DNA of 55,298 nucleotides from Flavobacteriaceae bacterium (GCA_018608765.1 JABAYY010000080.1:1-55298); one strand, 5' to 3'. Shown: positions 27,842-38,200, counted from the first letter of the stretch. The notes: generated by a model from the letters alone, not told the origin. Translations and numbers: made by a program.

Positions 27842-27873
27842 AAAAGCCTGTGATAATGATATCACAGGCTTTT
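27842..27873. terminator. Bidirectional terminator closing the sulfate-to-methionine operon
   Basis: An 11-bp perfect stem (AGCCTGTGATA and its complement) with an ATGA loop is flanked by A residues on the left and T residues on the right. It can end both metF and the convergent T9SS cargo gene. Confidence 0.92.
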
Positions 27874-27892
27874 ATAGTATAGTTAGTAAACC

Positions 27893-29116
27893 TTATTCTT
27901 TAATAATCTTTACAGTTTTACTTTTGTTGTCAGCCTTGATTTGTAACATGTACATACCAGGGTTTAAAGCACTAAGATCTAATTTATTATTGTTCATTAA
28001 ATCTGCATTAGACTTCAACACTAGTTGCCCTAATTGGTTAAACACTTCAACACTGTCAAATCCTACAGGACTGTTAATAGTGATTACATCCTTAACAGGG
28101 TTTGGTGAGACGCTTAAAGCATCAAAAGTAAAGTCTTCTACACCAAGTAGTGGGTCAACAGCAGCTGTAGTGAAAGAAAACACAGGGGAATCTGTACTAC
28201 CTGAAACATTTACGCTTTGAACTTTCCAGTAGTAGGTTGTATTCGGCTGCCAGCCAGCCTCAACTGTAGTTCCCCATGTAATACCAACTCCAGCTTCAGC
28301 AGTACCATCTGCATTCGAAACATTGTTTGATACATCTTCAGCGGTTTCTCCAAACACCCAATTATAAGAAGTAGCAGGGTCTCCTGTAGCTACTGCATCC
28401 CAGAAAAACGTTACCACTTTATAACCATTTTCTGTTGTAATTTCAACATCTGTAGCAGCGTCAACTGGCGCCATATTAGCGCATTGGTCAGGAGCAGATC
28501 CTTGTGGTTGTTGAACAACAATGTTGTCAATTTGCCATCCATAACCCCAATCACCAACAGACCTAAACCTAACTTGTGCGTTTGAAACGCCAGCAAGTTC
28601 TGTAGAAACATCTATAAGTTCTTCACCATAATCGTATGTATAGTTACTGCTAAATGGTGCAACAGTAGTTGATGAATATTCTGCAACTAATACCCAATCA
28701 GTTCCATTGTACACTTCAACGTAAGCATTTGATCCGTATCCATTAGGGTCTAAAATTGCTGCAAAGTGAACATAAGTCAGTTTTATAACTGTCAATGAAG
28801 AGCAATCAAAAATTGGACTCGTTAGAGCAACGTTTTCGGAGCCATTGTTGCCATATGCATCACTATCAAATATAGCATAGTTTCCTGAAGCACCTTCAGT
28901 ATAAAAATACCCGTTACCAGCTGTAAAAAAGAAATCGAAATCTCCAGTAGCTCCAAGTGTCCATAGTTCAGCCGCATCGCCTAATGGCTCAAGGTTTTCA
29001 TTGCCCCAAGTAGTTGGTAAAGTTAAAGGAGAGCCTTCAAAATCTTCATTTAAGACGACTTGAGCATTTGTCAAAAAACTAACCATGAAAATGGCTAATA
29101 AAGTAATTTTTTTCAT
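27893..29116 (-). CDS. Secreted protein with T9SS type A sorting domain
   Basis: A 407-residue exported protein. MKKITLLAIFMVSFLTNAQ is a signal peptide. Residues about 20-205 look like a jelly-roll or MAM-like adhesion domain (LNEDFEG, RFRSVGDWGYGWQIDNIVV), 215-320 like a fibronectin type III domain (NTTYYWKVQSVN), and about 335-407 form the T9SS type A C-terminal domain (LSVSPNPVKDVITI ... GMYMLQIKADNKSKTVKIIKE). It should cross the outer membrane and be attached at or released from the surface. Its ligand is unknown. It stands alone. Confidence 0.9.
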   Translation of the reverse strand: MKKITLLAIFMVSFLTNAQVVLNEDFEGSPLTLPTTWGNENLEPLGDAAELWTLGATGDFDFFFTAGNGYFYTEGASGNYAIFDSDAYGNNGSENVALTSPIFDCSSLTVIKLTYVHFAAILDPNGYGSNAYVEVYNGTDWVLVAEYSSTTVAPFSSNYTYDYGEELIDVSTELAGVSNAQVRFRSVGDWGYGWQIDNIVVQQPQGSAPDQCANMAPVDAATDVEITTENGYKVVTFFWDAVATGDPATSYNWVFGETAEDVSNNVSNADGTAEAGVGITWGTTVEAGWQPNTTYYWKVQSVNVSGSTDSPVFSFTTAAVDPLLGVEDFTFDALSVSPNPVKDVITINSPVGFDSVEVFNQLGQLVLKSNADLMNNNKLDLSALNPGMYMLQIKADNKSKTVKIIKE

Positions 29117-29335
29117 AATATTTTGTTTAATGGTTAATAAGTAAAATTAAACAAAAATTACTTATAATACAAATAGTGTTTTTACTAATAAACTCACTTT
29201 GAGAATTTTATTAAATAAATAATATTTTTTTAGGTTAAATTAATTTTCATTAAACAATTCTAAAGAATCAATATTTAGAACATAGCAGATTTAATTATTT
29301 AACGTATTTCTAAGAAACAATAGGTTTTATATGTT

Positions 29336-29343
29336 TAATTTTG
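29336..29343 (+). promoter_or_regulatory. -7 promoter box of the polyprenyl synthase gene
   Basis: TAATTTTG matches TAnnTTTG exactly. It includes the first in-frame TTG (29341), which therefore should not be the start codon. No good -33 element was found at the ideal distance. Confidence 0.4.
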
Positions 29344-29361
29344 AATTTCAATCAAGACTGT

Positions 29362-30339
29362 TTGAAGAAAATTGAAACCATAAAAAAACCAATCACTTAT
29401 GAGATGGAACTTTTCGAAAAGAAATTTCGATTGTCCATGTCGAGTCGGGTGGCACTACTGAACCGTATTACGCATTATATTGTCAATCGGAAAGGAAAAC
29501 AAATGCGTCCCATGTTTGTGTTTTTGACGGCAAAAATGATTTCCAATGGGGAAGTGAGCGAGCGAACTTACAGAGGGGCGTCCGTCCTTGAGTTGATTCA
29601 CACCGCTACTTTGGTGCATGACGATGTGGTGGATGAAAGCGACCGTCGTCGTGGTTTTTTCTCCATAAATGCGCTTTGGAAAAATAAGATTGCTGTTTTA
29701 GTGGGCGATTTTTTATTGTCAAAAGGCCTTTTGCTGTGCATTGATAACAACGATTTTGATTTGTTGAAAATAATCTCTGTAGCCGTTCGTGAAATGAGCG
29801 AAGGCGAGCTATTGCAAATTGAAAAAGCCAGAAATTTAGATATTACCGAAGCCATCTATTACGAAATAATTCGTCAAAAGACCGCTACGCTTATTGCTGC
29901 CTGTTGCAGTTTGGGGGCTGCTTCTGTGAAACCCCTTTCTGAAGAGGTAGAAACGATGCGTAAATTTGGAGAGCTTATTGGGATGGCGTTTCAAATAAAA
30001 GATGACTTGTTTGATTACGGTACCCAGCAAATTGGGAAACCTACCGGAATTGATATTAAAGAACAAAAAATGACGCTTCCACTTATTTATGTGCTAAATC
30101 AGTGTTCTAAAAAAGAAAAAAGTTGGTTGATTAATTCCATTAAAAATCACAATAAAGATTCCAAACGTGTCAAGGAAGTGATTGCTTTTGTAAAAGACAA
30201 TGGCGGTTTGGAGTATGCCGTTTCTAAGATGAAGTTATTTCAAGAGCAGGCTTTAAAATTATTGGAGCCTTTTCCAGAATCTCCTTATAAAAAATCACTG
30301 ATTTTGATGGTCAATTATGTGATTGAAAGAAATAAATAG
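29362..30339 (+). CDS. ispB: Polyprenyl diphosphate synthase (octaprenyl type)
   Basis: A trans-prenyltransferase that builds the long isoprenoid side chain of menaquinone. The protein (about 325 residues) has the region KQMRP, the first Asp-rich motif DDVVD within HDDVVDESDRRRG, and the second DDLFD. Chain length cannot be told exactly; ispB is used in the loose sense of a long-chain all-trans synthase. No ATG precedes the conserved region KIETIKKP. A TTG at 29362 fits homologues, and a TTG at 29341 lies inside a promoter box. The gene ends two bases from the convergent sulfotransferase-like gene. Confidence 0.88.
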   Translation: MKKIETIKKPITYEMELFEKKFRLSMSSRVALLNRITHYIVNRKGKQMRPMFVFLTAKMISNGEVSERTYRGASVLELIHTATLVHDDVVDESDRRRGFFSINALWKNKIAVLVGDFLLSKGLLLCIDNNDFDLLKIISVAVREMSEGELLQIEKARNLDITEAIYYEIIRQKTATLIAACCSLGAASVKPLSEEVETMRKFGELIGMAFQIKDDLFDYGTQQIGKPTGIDIKEQKMTLPLIYVLNQCSKKEKSWLINSIKNHNKDSKRVKEVIAFVKDNGGLEYAVSKMKLFQEQALKLLEPFPESPYKKSLILMVNYVIERNK

Positions 30340-30341
30340 AA

Positions 30342-31637
30342 TTAAAGGCCTAGATATTTTAAGGCTGTACTTTCTAATTCATAACCATAAGCTCTCCAGG
30401 AGACTCCTTCACTTTCATATTTCCAAACAATGTCTCCGTTAGGAGTAACTTCCCAAATTCCAAAATCCCCTTCACAAATGAGTGTATTTCCATTAACCGA
30501 TCTATCAGCACCCGAGATTTTTCCAAAGTGTAAATTTTGATCTGTAAAACTCCATACTTTAGTTGGCTCATTGTTGACGTTAGGGAGTAATGAAAAAGGT
30601 TCAGGAATCATCATTTCGTAAACGGTAGATTGCTGTAATCCGTCAGGTCCATTATTACTATAAATTAAAATATTCCCTGCTCCAGGTACGCCTGTTTTTA
30701 ATAAATTAGGAAAATGATTTTTATAAAAAGTTCGCGTTCCAGAAGTATTATTATAAGCACTTGGATTTCCAAATCTATAGAGCAAATCGCCTCCTTTATT
30801 ATATTTTCCACCAGAGGTACTGCTTGCTTCATTGGTGGTTGTACTGTGGTCAACGACCCATACCTCACTAAAGAAATTGACGCTTATGTATAGAAGATCT
30901 TTATCGGCATCGTAACTAAGTCCATTAGCATGCATAAAATCTCCATCAGACTTTAAATTATAGTTGATATTAATACGCTGTGGGTTGTTTGCGACTGAAT
31001 CGTAATTAAGTGCATTAGAATCATACTCTTGAACAATATGATCCCAGCTACGCCATTCCCATTCCACTTGATTTGTATTGGGGTTCACTTCGATTAATTT
31101 TTCTGTATAAATGTTTGAACTAAAATCTACTCCAGCAACTTGGACATCTCCTGCGTCAATTTCTTCCCAGACCAAAAAAATGACATTTCCATTTGGCAGC
31201 ATTTCAACATCATGATGTCCGATGTCATTGCCATTAACATAGTCATAACTCCAAGTTTCAGTTCCAGTTTCGTCAAAAATCTTGACAACACCACCATAGC
31301 CTCCAAAGCTAACTAGAGGATTTGGTCTTTTAAACATTCCAATACTTTTGCCGTCTGGTAGTAATTCAAAGTCGTTTCCGAGTTTACTTTCAAAATTCCA
31401 TTGATAAACAGTGTTTCCCTTCTTATCTACTAGAAAGGATGTTAAACTTCCGCTTTTAACGAGCAAGCTTAAATTGTCATGAATTTGTTCAGAATCGTAA
31501 ACCTTGATATTATCTGTTAAAATAATTTCAGGTTCAATTTCGGGATCAGTTTCCTTTGAGTTGTTCTCGCAACCAAAACTGATAAAAACAAGTAGGATTG
31601 TAATTATGATTTTATAGGGCTTAATCCAAATTAACAT
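30342..31637 (-). CDS. Arylsulfotransferase-like lipoprotein
   Basis: A 431-residue lipoprotein (hydrophobic segment followed by Cys23 in FGC) of the arylsulfotransferase beta-propeller family. The repeated blades are visible as DFELLPDGKSIGMF, HHDVEMLPNGNVIFLVW, HANGLSYDADKDLLYIS and SVNGNTLICEGDFGIWEVTPNGDIVWKY. The family transfers sulfate between phenolic compounds without PAPS in the periplasm, with a histidine as acceptor. Which histidine is catalytic, and whether the protein is active, cannot be decided here. Several relatives are simply annotated as PQQ-like or arylsulfotransferase-fold proteins. Confidence 0.8.
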   Translation of the reverse strand: MLIWIKPYKIIITILLVFISFGCENNSKETDPEIEPEIILTDNIKVYDSEQIHDNLSLLVKSGSLTSFLVDKKGNTVYQWNFESKLGNDFELLPDGKSIGMFKRPNPLVSFGGYGGVVKIFDETGTETWSYDYVNGNDIGHHDVEMLPNGNVIFLVWEEIDAGDVQVAGVDFSSNIYTEKLIEVNPNTNQVEWEWRSWDHIVQEYDSNALNYDSVANNPQRININYNLKSDGDFMHANGLSYDADKDLLYISVNFFSEVWVVDHSTTTNEASSTSGGKYNKGGDLLYRFGNPSAYNNTSGTRTFYKNHFPNLLKTGVPGAGNILIYSNNGPDGLQQSTVYEMMIPEPFSLLPNVNNEPTKVWSFTDQNLHFGKISGADRSVNGNTLICEGDFGIWEVTPNGDIVWKYESEGVSWRAYGYELESTALKYLGL

Positions 31638-31676
31638 TTTTTTTTATAATATTTCTAATATAAATCATGTATTTTT

Positions 31677-33665
31677 ATGAGCCCGAAAAAAGTCTTAAAA
31701 AAAACATTTAATTTGATATCAAAATCCACCATAGATCAAGTTTTTGACACTGCCCGTGTAGAGGAAGTGATTGGTGATTTTGTACAATTAAAAAAATCGG
31801 GGAGTAATTTTAAAGGTTTAAGTCCTTTTAGCGAAGAACGAACCCCAAGTTTTATGGTATCTCCTGTAAAACAAATTTGGAAAGATTTTTCAACTGGAAA
31901 AGGGGGGACTGCTGTTTCATTTTTAATGGAGCATGAGCATTTTACATACCCAGAAGCCATCAAATATTTAGCACGAAAATATAATATTGAAATTGAAGAA
32001 ACCGTACAGTCTGATTCCGACAAAGAAGCTGCAGGGGAACGCGAAAGCATGTACTTAGTCAGTGAATATGCGAGAACCTATTTTCATAATACACTGCTTA
32101 AAACAGATGCTGGAAAAGCCATCGGGCTTAGTTATTTTAAGGAACGTGGGTTTACAGATGAGACGATTAAAGAGTTTCAGTTGGGGTACTCTACGGATGC
32201 ATGGAGTGGATTGACGGACACTGCCCTTAAAAAAGGCTATCAGCTAAAATATTTAGAAAGTACTGGTCTTTCAATTGTGAAGGAAACCAAACAATTTGAC
32301 CGTTTCAAAGGTCGGGTAATGTTTCCCATTCATAGTATGTCGGGACGGGTGCTTGGTTTTGGGGGTCGAATTTTAGCTAAAAATGAAAAAGCGGCTAAAT
32401 ACCTCAACTCGCCAGAGAGTGATATTTATCATAAAAGTAAAGTGTTGTATGGTATTTACTATGCCAAGCAAACGATTGCAAAAGAAGACAATTGTTATTT
32501 AGTTGAAGGTTATACCGATGTGATTCAGTTTCATCAAAAAGGCATTAAAAATGTGGTGTCTTCTTCAGGAACCGCTTTGACTCCCGACCAGATTCGATTG
32601 ATCAATCGTTTGACTAAAAACATTACAGTGCTGTTTGACGGCGATCCCGCTGGGATCAGAGCTGCGCTACGGGGAATTGACTTGATTTTAGAGCAAGGAA
32701 TGAATGTAAAAATTTGCACTTTTCCAGAAGGTGAAGACCCTGATAGTTTTGCAAAACAAAATACGCTTGAAGAATTACAAACGTATCTCAAGGAAAATGC
32801 AAAGGATTTTATTGCTTATAAGGCGTCTTTGCTTATGGAAGAAGCCCAAAATGATCCGGTGGCAAAAGCCAATCTGATTCGGGATATGGTAACAAGTATT
32901 TCTAAAGTTACGGACAATATTCAACGTGAAATATATGTACGGGAATGTTCACGTATTATGGATATTAGCGAAGAAGTGCTTTTTAGTACTCTTGCTCAAA
33001 TGGGTAAAAAAGCGCAAAATGACGCCAATAAATCCTACAATCAAAAACAAAAAGCTTTTGAGGTTGTGAAGTCCACAGCAGCTCCCATAAAAGTGGATAT
33101 TCAATATGAGTTAGAGCAAAAAATCATTGAAATATTACTTCTCTACGGAAGTCGAAAAGAGTCTTTTGAGGATTTAATACTGAAAGAAAATGATAAAGGG
33201 GCTCTCGCACTTGAACCTGTTATTCATGAAGTCAAAGTTTTTGAGAAAATATTTTTGGATTTACAAGAAGATGAAATGCAGTTCACCAATGAGAACTTCA
33301 AAACACTGTATTACACGATTATCGATAGTTTAAACCAGACGGATGATTTTGTAATTGAATCTTTTGTGAACCATTTAGATCCAGTTTTAGCTTCAGATGT
33401 GACCAATATTTTGATGAATGAAGAACGGTATAATCTTCATAATTGGGAGAAAAATAATATTTTCCCAAAACAAAAAGATGTAAGTATCGCACAATTGGTA
33501 AGTGAAACAATTCTGACACTTCGTTGTTTTTTGATTGATCGAAAAGTAAATGAAATCAAGCAAGATACGCAAGACGAAGTTGACCATCGAGCACTTTTAG
33601 AAGATGTGTTGAATTATTCCAATTTAAAAATGTTGTTATCTAGGAAACTTAGCCGAGTGCTTTAA
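31677..33665 (+). CDS. dnaG: DNA primase without zinc ligands
   Basis: DnaG lays RNA primers for replication. The 662-residue protein has the N-terminal domain (about 20-105), the TOPRIM catalytic core (Glu277 in VEGYTD, Asp321 and Asp323 in FDGDPAG) and a C-terminal helicase-binding region. The four zinc ligands of the CHC2 finger are replaced: Ser49 and Ser52 for C-x2-H in GLSPFS, and Asp70 and Thr73 for C-x2-C in KDFSTGKGG. The rest of that domain is well conserved, so it probably folds without metal. The ATG at 31677 is listed; homologues begin near the TTG at 31713 (ISKSTID), which may be the true start. The stop lies three bases from the convergent regulator gene. Confidence 0.93.
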   Translation: MSPKKVLKKTFNLISKSTIDQVFDTARVEEVIGDFVQLKKSGSNFKGLSPFSEERTPSFMVSPVKQIWKDFSTGKGGTAVSFLMEHEHFTYPEAIKYLARKYNIEIEETVQSDSDKEAAGERESMYLVSEYARTYFHNTLLKTDAGKAIGLSYFKERGFTDETIKEFQLGYSTDAWSGLTDTALKKGYQLKYLESTGLSIVKETKQFDRFKGRVMFPIHSMSGRVLGFGGRILAKNEKAAKYLNSPESDIYHKSKVLYGIYYAKQTIAKEDNCYLVEGYTDVIQFHQKGIKNVVSSSGTALTPDQIRLINRLTKNITVLFDGDPAGIRAALRGIDLILEQGMNVKICTFPEGEDPDSFAKQNTLEELQTYLKENAKDFIAYKASLLMEEAQNDPVAKANLIRDMVTSISKVTDNIQREIYVRECSRIMDISEEVLFSTLAQMGKKAQNDANKSYNQKQKAFEVVKSTAAPIKVDIQYELEQKIIEILLLYGSRKESFEDLILKENDKGALALEPVIHEVKVFEKIFLDLQEDEMQFTNENFKTLYYTIIDSLNQTDDFVIESFVNHLDPVLASDVTNILMNEERYNLHNWEKNNIFPKQKDVSIAQLVSETILTLRCFLIDRKVNEIKQDTQDEVDHRALLEDVLNYSNLKMLLSRKLSRVL

Positions 33666-33668
33666 ATG

Positions 33669-34292
33669 TTATTTTTTTTGACGTCCGTGATCAATCAGTT
33701 CTACAAGGTTTGAGACATTCAATTTTTTCATTAAACGCAATTTATAGGTACTCACCGTTTTTTCGTTGATATTCAATTGATCTGCAATATCTTTATTCCT
33801 TTTGCCTGAAGAAATTAGTTTTAAAACTTCTACTTCACGGGTCGAAAGTTTCTTATACAAGTCCATTGTTCCCAAAGTATTTTTTTCAAAGGTAAGGCTC
33901 TGTGCAAGTTCTTTACTGACATAAATCCCTCCTTTAAACACTTTTAATAGGGCACTTTTAATGGTGGAGGTGTTCACCGTTTTGGATAAATATCCCGAAG
34001 CCCCGGCTTTGATTGCACTAATGGCATAAATATCTTCTGGATGGGTGCTAAAAATAATAACACTCACATCATTAAATTCTTTTTTTATAGTACGAAGCAC
34101 TGTGATTCCATTAATATCAGGAAGGTCCATCGTCATAAGAACGATATCTGTATTGGATTTTTTGAGATAGTCTAAAAGTTGTTTCGCTGAGTTTGCGGTA
34201 TTTACAATCTTAATATCTTTTGAGTTCTCAAACAACATACGTATCCCATAACTAACAATAGGTTGATGATCTGCAACGAGGACTCGAATCAT
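33669..34292 (-). CDS. Atypical LuxR-family response regulator
   Basis: A 207-residue transcription regulator with an N-terminal receiver domain (1-120) and a C-terminal LuxR helix-turn-helix (about 148-200, LSTREVEVLKLISSGKRNKDIA ... NEKTVSTYKLRLMKKL). Key phosphorylation residues are altered: the phospho-accepting aspartate position reads Thr54 (VLMTMD), and the acidic pair is Asp8-His9 in place of Asp-Asp. Lys104 (YLSK) is kept. It is therefore probably not controlled by ordinary phosphorylation. No histidine kinase is adjacent; nadE lies just upstream (6 nt) and may share its transcript. Confidence 0.88.
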   Translation of the reverse strand: MIRVLVADHQPIVSYGIRMLFENSKDIKIVNTANSAKQLLDYLKKSNTDIVLMTMDLPDINGITVLRTIKKEFNDVSVIIFSTHPEDIYAISAIKAGASGYLSKTVNTSTIKSALLKVFKGGIYVSKELAQSLTFEKNTLGTMDLYKKLSTREVEVLKLISSGKRNKDIADQLNINEKTVSTYKLRLMKKLNVSNLVELIDHGRQKK

Positions 34293-34298
34293 TTTAGT

Positions 34299-35090
34299 TT
34301 AGTGTTTTAAGTTTTCAGGAATCTCACAAACTGGGATGGGGTTCATTTTGTGTTTATTGGCCGTATTGTAGCGTGAATAAATCTCAAAAACGGTGCGTTC
34401 TCTGCTTTCAAAGTCATTAACTGTTTTTCCGTTTTCAACGGCCTTCATGGCCCATTCTAGTTCGGGATACGAAGCTCCAATTTGATCTTCGTCGCTTCTA
34501 GCATCTCCAAACAAACCGTCACTAGGAGCAGCTGTTAAAATACTTTGAGGGAGTTCCAATGCCCTTCCTAAATCATATACTTCCGATTTTAATAGATCGG
34601 CAATTGGGCTGAGGTCTACACCGCCGTCTCCATATTTTGTGTAAAATCCCACGCCAAAATCTTCTACTTTATTTCCGGTTCCAGCTACCAGTTTCCCTAA
34701 AAGACCCGCATAATAATAAAGAGTTGTCATTCGTAAACGCGCTCTGGAATTTGCCAATGCCATATCCACAGTAGAGGAGTTACTTTCTAAATTAATTTCA
34801 GTTTTAAAACTATCAAAAACAGGAGTTAAATCAACGCGTGTTGAGTTTACATTTGGAAATCTTTTTTTTAGTTGTTCGATGTGTTCTTGAGCTCTTGAAA
34901 CATGGCTTTCTGCCTGATGAATAGGCATTTCTAAACACATCACTTCCATTCCTGTCATTGCACAAAGTGTTGAGGTAACTGCAGAATCAACCCCACCAGA
35001 AACCCCAACAACAAATCCATTGACGTTTGCGTTTTTGGCATAGTTCTTTAGCCATTCTACAATATGAGTGATCACCATTTTAGTTTTCAT
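34299..35090 (-). CDS. nadE: NH3-dependent NAD synthetase
   Basis: NadE amidates deamido-NAD to NAD with ATP and ammonia. The 263-residue protein has the PP-loop GVSGGVDSAVTS (29-40), GTGNKVEDFGVGFYTKYGDGG and APSDGLF. There is no N-terminal glutaminase domain, so free ammonia is the nitrogen source. In Flavobacterium nadE also neighbours gldB, as here on the far side of the 1706-residue gene. The start could also be the Met at codon 5. Confidence 0.95.
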   Translation of the reverse strand: MKTKMVITHIVEWLKNYAKNANVNGFVVGVSGGVDSAVTSTLCAMTGMEVMCLEMPIHQAESHVSRAQEHIEQLKKRFPNVNSTRVDLTPVFDSFKTEINLESNSSTVDMALANSRARLRMTTLYYYAGLLGKLVAGTGNKVEDFGVGFYTKYGDGGVDLSPIADLLKSEVYDLGRALELPQSILTAAPSDGLFGDARSDEDQIGASYPELEWAMKAVENGKTVNDFESRERTVFEIYSRYNTANKHKMNPIPVCEIPENLKH

Positions 35091-35257
35091 AGACGCAATA
35101 TTTAATACAAATACAAAAGTAAACTATTCTAGATAAATTATTTTAAAATTAATCATAATGCACAAATGTTCAATTCAGTTATTGTATAATTCACTAACTT
35201 AGACCTCATTAAAATTAACCAATTACAGACTTCGGTCTGTCCTAGTGAGTAGATATT

Positions 35258-38200
35258 ATGAGTAAGCTTAAGGTTAAGTATATTTGCAGTTTAGTATTAT
35301 TGCTAAGCCTTCAATTAAGTTATGCTCAATTGAGCCGTACTCATTATATTCCCCCAATATGCGCTGCTGATAACTCAAATGCAACGCCTCAAAATCAATT
35401 TCTACACATATCAACTCCTAGTGTAAGCCCAGTGAGCGTTACAGTCACAGAAATTGGTGGAACTGTTTCTGTTCTTTCGGCTTCAAATGCAAATCCTATT
35501 GAAATTTTAATTGGTTCAGGAACTAACACTCCCTTTATTTCAGATGTTAATACAACAGGGACTAAATACACAAACAAAGGTTATTCTATTCAAGCAGATC
35601 AGCCTGTTTATGCTTCCGTACGCCTCATAGCTGGAGTGAGCCAATCTCAAGCTGGATCTTTAGTTTCAAAAGGCTTGTCCGGACTCGGTACGACTTTTAG
35701 GATCGGAACCTTCACAAATCAAAAAACATTTACTTCGGCATCAACAGACTATTTAAATTTTGTTTCAGTCATGGCAACTGAAAATAATACGCAAGTTAAT
35801 TTTTCAGATTTACCTTCAGGAGTTGTTATAGAAAACAATACTCCCTTGTCTGTTGTTTTAAATTATGGAGAGTCCTATGTCATTGCGTTAAATCCCGGAG
35901 TCACTCCTGCCAACAGAGATGGTTTAGTAGGCGCTCTTGTCAGTGCTAATAAACCCGTGGTTGTCAACTGCGGTTCTTCAAACGGAAGTAATTCTACAGG
36001 CGGTGGTCGAGATTTTGGAATTGACCAAATTGCTCCCTTTGAAACCATTCTGATCGATGGTCAAGCGTACAGTGAATATATATTTGTGAGAGCAAATGGG
36101 TATGATGATATAGAACGTCCTCTTATTGTGGCGCATTTAGATAACACAGCTGTGTATGTAAATGGAGATGACTTAACAGGGACGCTATTAACTACTTTGT
36201 CTGCTGGGGATTATATTAGTATAGACGGGTCATATTTTAGTACTCAATCTGCTTCAGGCTCAAATCCAGGTGGTAATATGTATGTTTGGACGTCTAAAAC
36301 AGCCTTTGCTTACCAAGGGATTGGTGGTTCAAATAACGAAGCTAATCAAGAATTATTTTTTGTGCCACCACTAAATTGTAAGACTCCTAAGACTATAAAT
36401 AACATACCGCTCATTCAGAACACAGGTACAGGAAGTGCTGTTTTTTCTGGTGGAATTACAATTGTTACGGAAGTTGATGCTTCTATTTTTGTCAATGGAG
36501 CTGTTATGACAGCGCCTCCCCAAGCAGTGAATGGGAACCCTAATTTTGAAACCTATTTGATAAATGGTCTGTCAGGAAATGTTAGCGTGTCTTCAGACAA
36601 ACAGATTTACATATCATATTACGGTGCTAGCGGCGTTGCTGCTTTAGGCGGTTTTTACTCTGGGTTTATTTTCAAACCTGAGATTGCGTCTGTAGCACTA
36701 TCAACAGTAATAACCGAACTTTGCATCCCCAATATAGAGCTTAACATTAGTAGTTTAGAGACTTTTGACTCCTACCAATGGTTTTATAATGGCTTAGCGA
36801 TTGCGGGTGCTACATCTGAAACTTGGATTCCGGACACACCAGGATTTTATCAATTGCAAGGGGTTATCACTGATTGTCAAACGGTTCTTTCAGACAACAT
36901 TCCTGTGAGTGGTTGTGCAGGAGATATTGATGATGATGGCGTTAATAATAATGTTGATAGGGATAATGATAACGATGGCACTCTTAACAGTCAGGAATCT
37001 AATTGCGATCTAACATTTAATCTTTCAAACAGTGCAGGGCCTTTTTTTACGGCCAACTCTATTTCAAGCACAGCGAATAATCTAACCACCACTTTTACTG
37101 GATATACAGATCAAACCATGGTATTTCAGGCAGCCTCAACAACGGCCACTTCAGAAAGCTCCAGCAGTTATGAACTTACGTTTAATGAACCAACGAGTTT
37201 TATCCTACAACAATCTGATTCTGGAAGTATTCCGGGAACCATTGAATTTGATGATGAAGAGATTTTTGTCTTTAGTGTTGCTTACGACGAAACACTAACG
37301 GTTGTTGACCCTGAAAACCAACTTTTGATTGACACAAATTATGATGGTATTTATGACAATGATGTTGAGGAATTCACAGCTTTTGAAATTAGATTCAAAT
37401 TAAACTCAGCCATCCTTTCTTCGAACGATGTTTCCTTTTCATTTCATAGCAATCAAGCCAGTGGTTTTAGTATAAAATATATTAATAAATCCGATGCTGT
37501 AATCAATTCAGCGGCTTTTCAGCTTATTCAAGCATGCAGACCAATAGATTCTGATGGCGACTTGGTTGTTGATGCTTTGGATTTAGACAGTGATAACGAT
37601 GGTGTTTTTGATGTGATTGAAAACGGAAATTCAAACTTAGACCAAGATCAAGATGGTCAAATAGAGGAGGTTGAATTAAACGATCTTAATTCTGACGGAC
37701 GACACGATGCGGCTCTTAATCCAGGTGATTTTGATGGAGATGGCGTCCTTAATTTTTTAGACTTAGATAGTGATAATGACGGACTGTACGACCTGTTTGA
37801 AGCGGGCGTTGGGATCAATACTTTAGACCTAGACAATGACGGTCAGATAGATTTAGGGTTTTTAGATTCAAACATGAACGGTGCATCAGATGTTACAGAA
37901 GCACTGAGTCCTATCGATTCAGATGCTAATAACACTCCCGATTTCATACAATTGGACTCCGATTCAGATGGTTGTTTTGATTCAGACGAGGCAGGGTTTA
38001 CAGCGACTTTAGGGATTTTAGACGGAACAGCGGTTGATAACAATGGGCTAGTGACGGGTGGAGATGGTTATGATTTCGCAATAGACAGTAATTTAGATGG
38101 ATTGTTTGATTATCAAGACAATGTTAATATTAGTCCAATAGAACTAACCTCCCCAGTTGTTGTATGCGAATTTGAGAACACCTCAATTTCTGTTTTGTTA

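Noticed and set aside
29331-29376. ATG at 29331 as start of the polyprenyl synthase
   Set aside because: It is in another frame and stops after 14 codons; the synthase frame has only TTG starts here.
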